From the NCBI GenBank assembly GCA_031272985.1, contig JAISSU010000012.1:1-43043 (forward strand): a stretch of DNA of 43,043 nt. The letters run 5' to 3'. This DNA is from Lachnospiraceae bacterium (lineage in GTDB: Bacteria > Bacillota > Clostridia > Lachnospirales > Lachnospiraceae). The notes under the pieces are model-generated. The model saw only the letters and a list, made by a program, of their open reading frames with translations. It did no database searches and was not told where the DNA came from. Shown piece by piece: positions 42,637 to 43,043 of the stretch; positions within the stretch are counted from its first letter, which is position 1; every line of letters starts with the position of its first letter. Both the position numbers and the translations under genes were made by a program.

Positions 42637-42805
42637 ATGTCCAAAACAAAGTTAAAAAGAGATTTTCAGAAAAGTTTAATAAAGGAGTTAAAAGCACGTT
42701 TTAAAGACGAATGCATAATATTAAAATCCGATCCGAATTATATTCAGGGAATACCGGACCTTTTAGTTTTATATAAAAACAAATGGGCCTCTTTAGAGTG
42801 TAAGA
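42637..42805 (+). pseudogene. VRR-NUC-like phage nuclease gene cut by a CRISPR repeat
   Basis: ATG 42637 behind AAGGGG opens MSKTKLKRDFQKSLIKELK, then SDPNYIQGIPDLLVLYKNK and SLECK. The PD...ExK motif of VRR-NUC phage nucleases is intact, but repeat 4 begins right after it and the rest of the domain (usually 40 or more residues) is absent. The frame stays open by chance through the repeat. Confidence 0.65.
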
Positions 42806-42833
42806 GTGTTCCCCGCACGTGCGGGGGTGATCC
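42806..42833 (+). CRISPR. CRISPR repeat 4 (isolated)
   Basis: An identical copy of the 28-nt repeat, breaking a nuclease gene on its left and abutting a phage minor-capsid fragment on its right. Confidence 0.9.
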
Positions 42834-43043
42834 CAATGCGGACTTGGAGAGGTGCAAGGGTTATGCGGCGCGAATTGCAGACACAACTATATGCCATTTA
42901 TCCCGGGAGTATCGACAAGGACATACACTCCGGAACAGCTTGAGAAATTGCGAGCCGAAGAAAAAGAAACGAAGATATTCGGCACAAAGGAATATACTAC
43001 ATACGAAGCTACGCAACAGCAACGAGCGCTTGAAAGACAGATG
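42834..43043 (+). CDS. partial phage minor capsid protein 2-like gene
   Basis: From the first base after repeat 4 one frame is open to the window end: QCGLGEVQGLCGANCRH, then NYMPFIPGVSTRTYTPEQ and YEATQQQRALERQM. The NCRH.Y.PF.PG and ..ATQQQRALER motifs fit the Phage_min_cap2 family. Both ends are missing in the window; the 5' end is cut at the repeat. Confidence 0.72.

Noticed and set aside
42637..43043. One long gene running through repeat 4
   Set aside because: The frame is open by chance. The right-hand part matches a minor capsid protein in a different frame, and the left part matches a nuclease that should continue differently.

Overview
The window looks like chromosome of an anaerobic Gram-positive Clostridia member, most like Lachnospiraceae. 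Evidence: strong AGGAGG-type ribosome binding sites, TTGACA/TATAAT promoters, a Re-type citrate synthase next to NADP-isocitrate dehydrogenase, a secreted C1 protease with InlB-type and clostridial ChW repeats, and a SipW-type surface protein. No rRNA or tRNA was recognised. All calls come from reading the sequence; no search was run.

Layout. 1-4.9 kb: maltodextrin-type ABC permeases (malF, malG), a GH13 amylase lipoprotein and a frameshifted remnant, preceded by REP-like hairpins. 5.0-5.6 kb: toxin-antitoxin pair (RelB/DinJ-type antitoxin, YoeB-type toxin). 5.6-10.5 kb: tex, a TtcA-like tRNA thiolase, an aminotransferase and a Nudix hydrolase. 10.5-13.9 kb: Re-citrate synthase, GntR regulator and icd, the oxidative route to 2-oxoglutarate, behind a promoter overlapped by a 28-bp near-perfect palindrome. 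13.9-17.7 kb (minus): 2-hydroxyacid dehydrogenase, FAD oxidoreductase and permease. 17.8-20.3 kb: a candidate small RNA, a KbaZ/GatZ-like protein and an SDR. 20.4-22.2 kb (minus): low-affinity phosphate transporter with its PhoU-like partner. 22.3-29.0 kb: cell-surface cluster behind a structured leader (1149-aa C1 protease, SipW-type protein, VWA protein). 29.0-33.3 kb: YbaK, DUF1508, a sodium:solute symporter with an attenuator-like leader, and a zinc-ribbon membrane protein with a degenerate beta-lactamase fold. 33.4-39.7 kb: ATPase remnant, AraC/GyrI regulator, radical SAM protein, AAA/PD-(D/E)XK protein and a two-gene ABC exporter.

39.9-43.0 kb is the most unusual part. A decayed type I-E cas3 remnant, with an intact-looking promoter but its HD motif deleted, runs directly into a 28-nt type I-E CRISPR repeat. 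Four identical repeats follow. The first two enclose an ordinary 33-nt spacer. The next two gaps are 1169 and 1198 nt and hold phage-like genes: the tail of an XRE-like repressor, a zinc-ribbon/DUF5067-like membrane protein, a small zinc-ribbon protein, a PASTA-like protein and a VRR-NUC-like nuclease cut at the repeat. After the last repeat an in-frame phage minor-capsid fragment runs off the window. This is either a repeat array carrying kilobase-sized inserts, or an assembly that walked from spacers into matching protospacers in phage DNA. The phage genes cut at the repeat edges favour the second reading, but the sequence alone does not decide.
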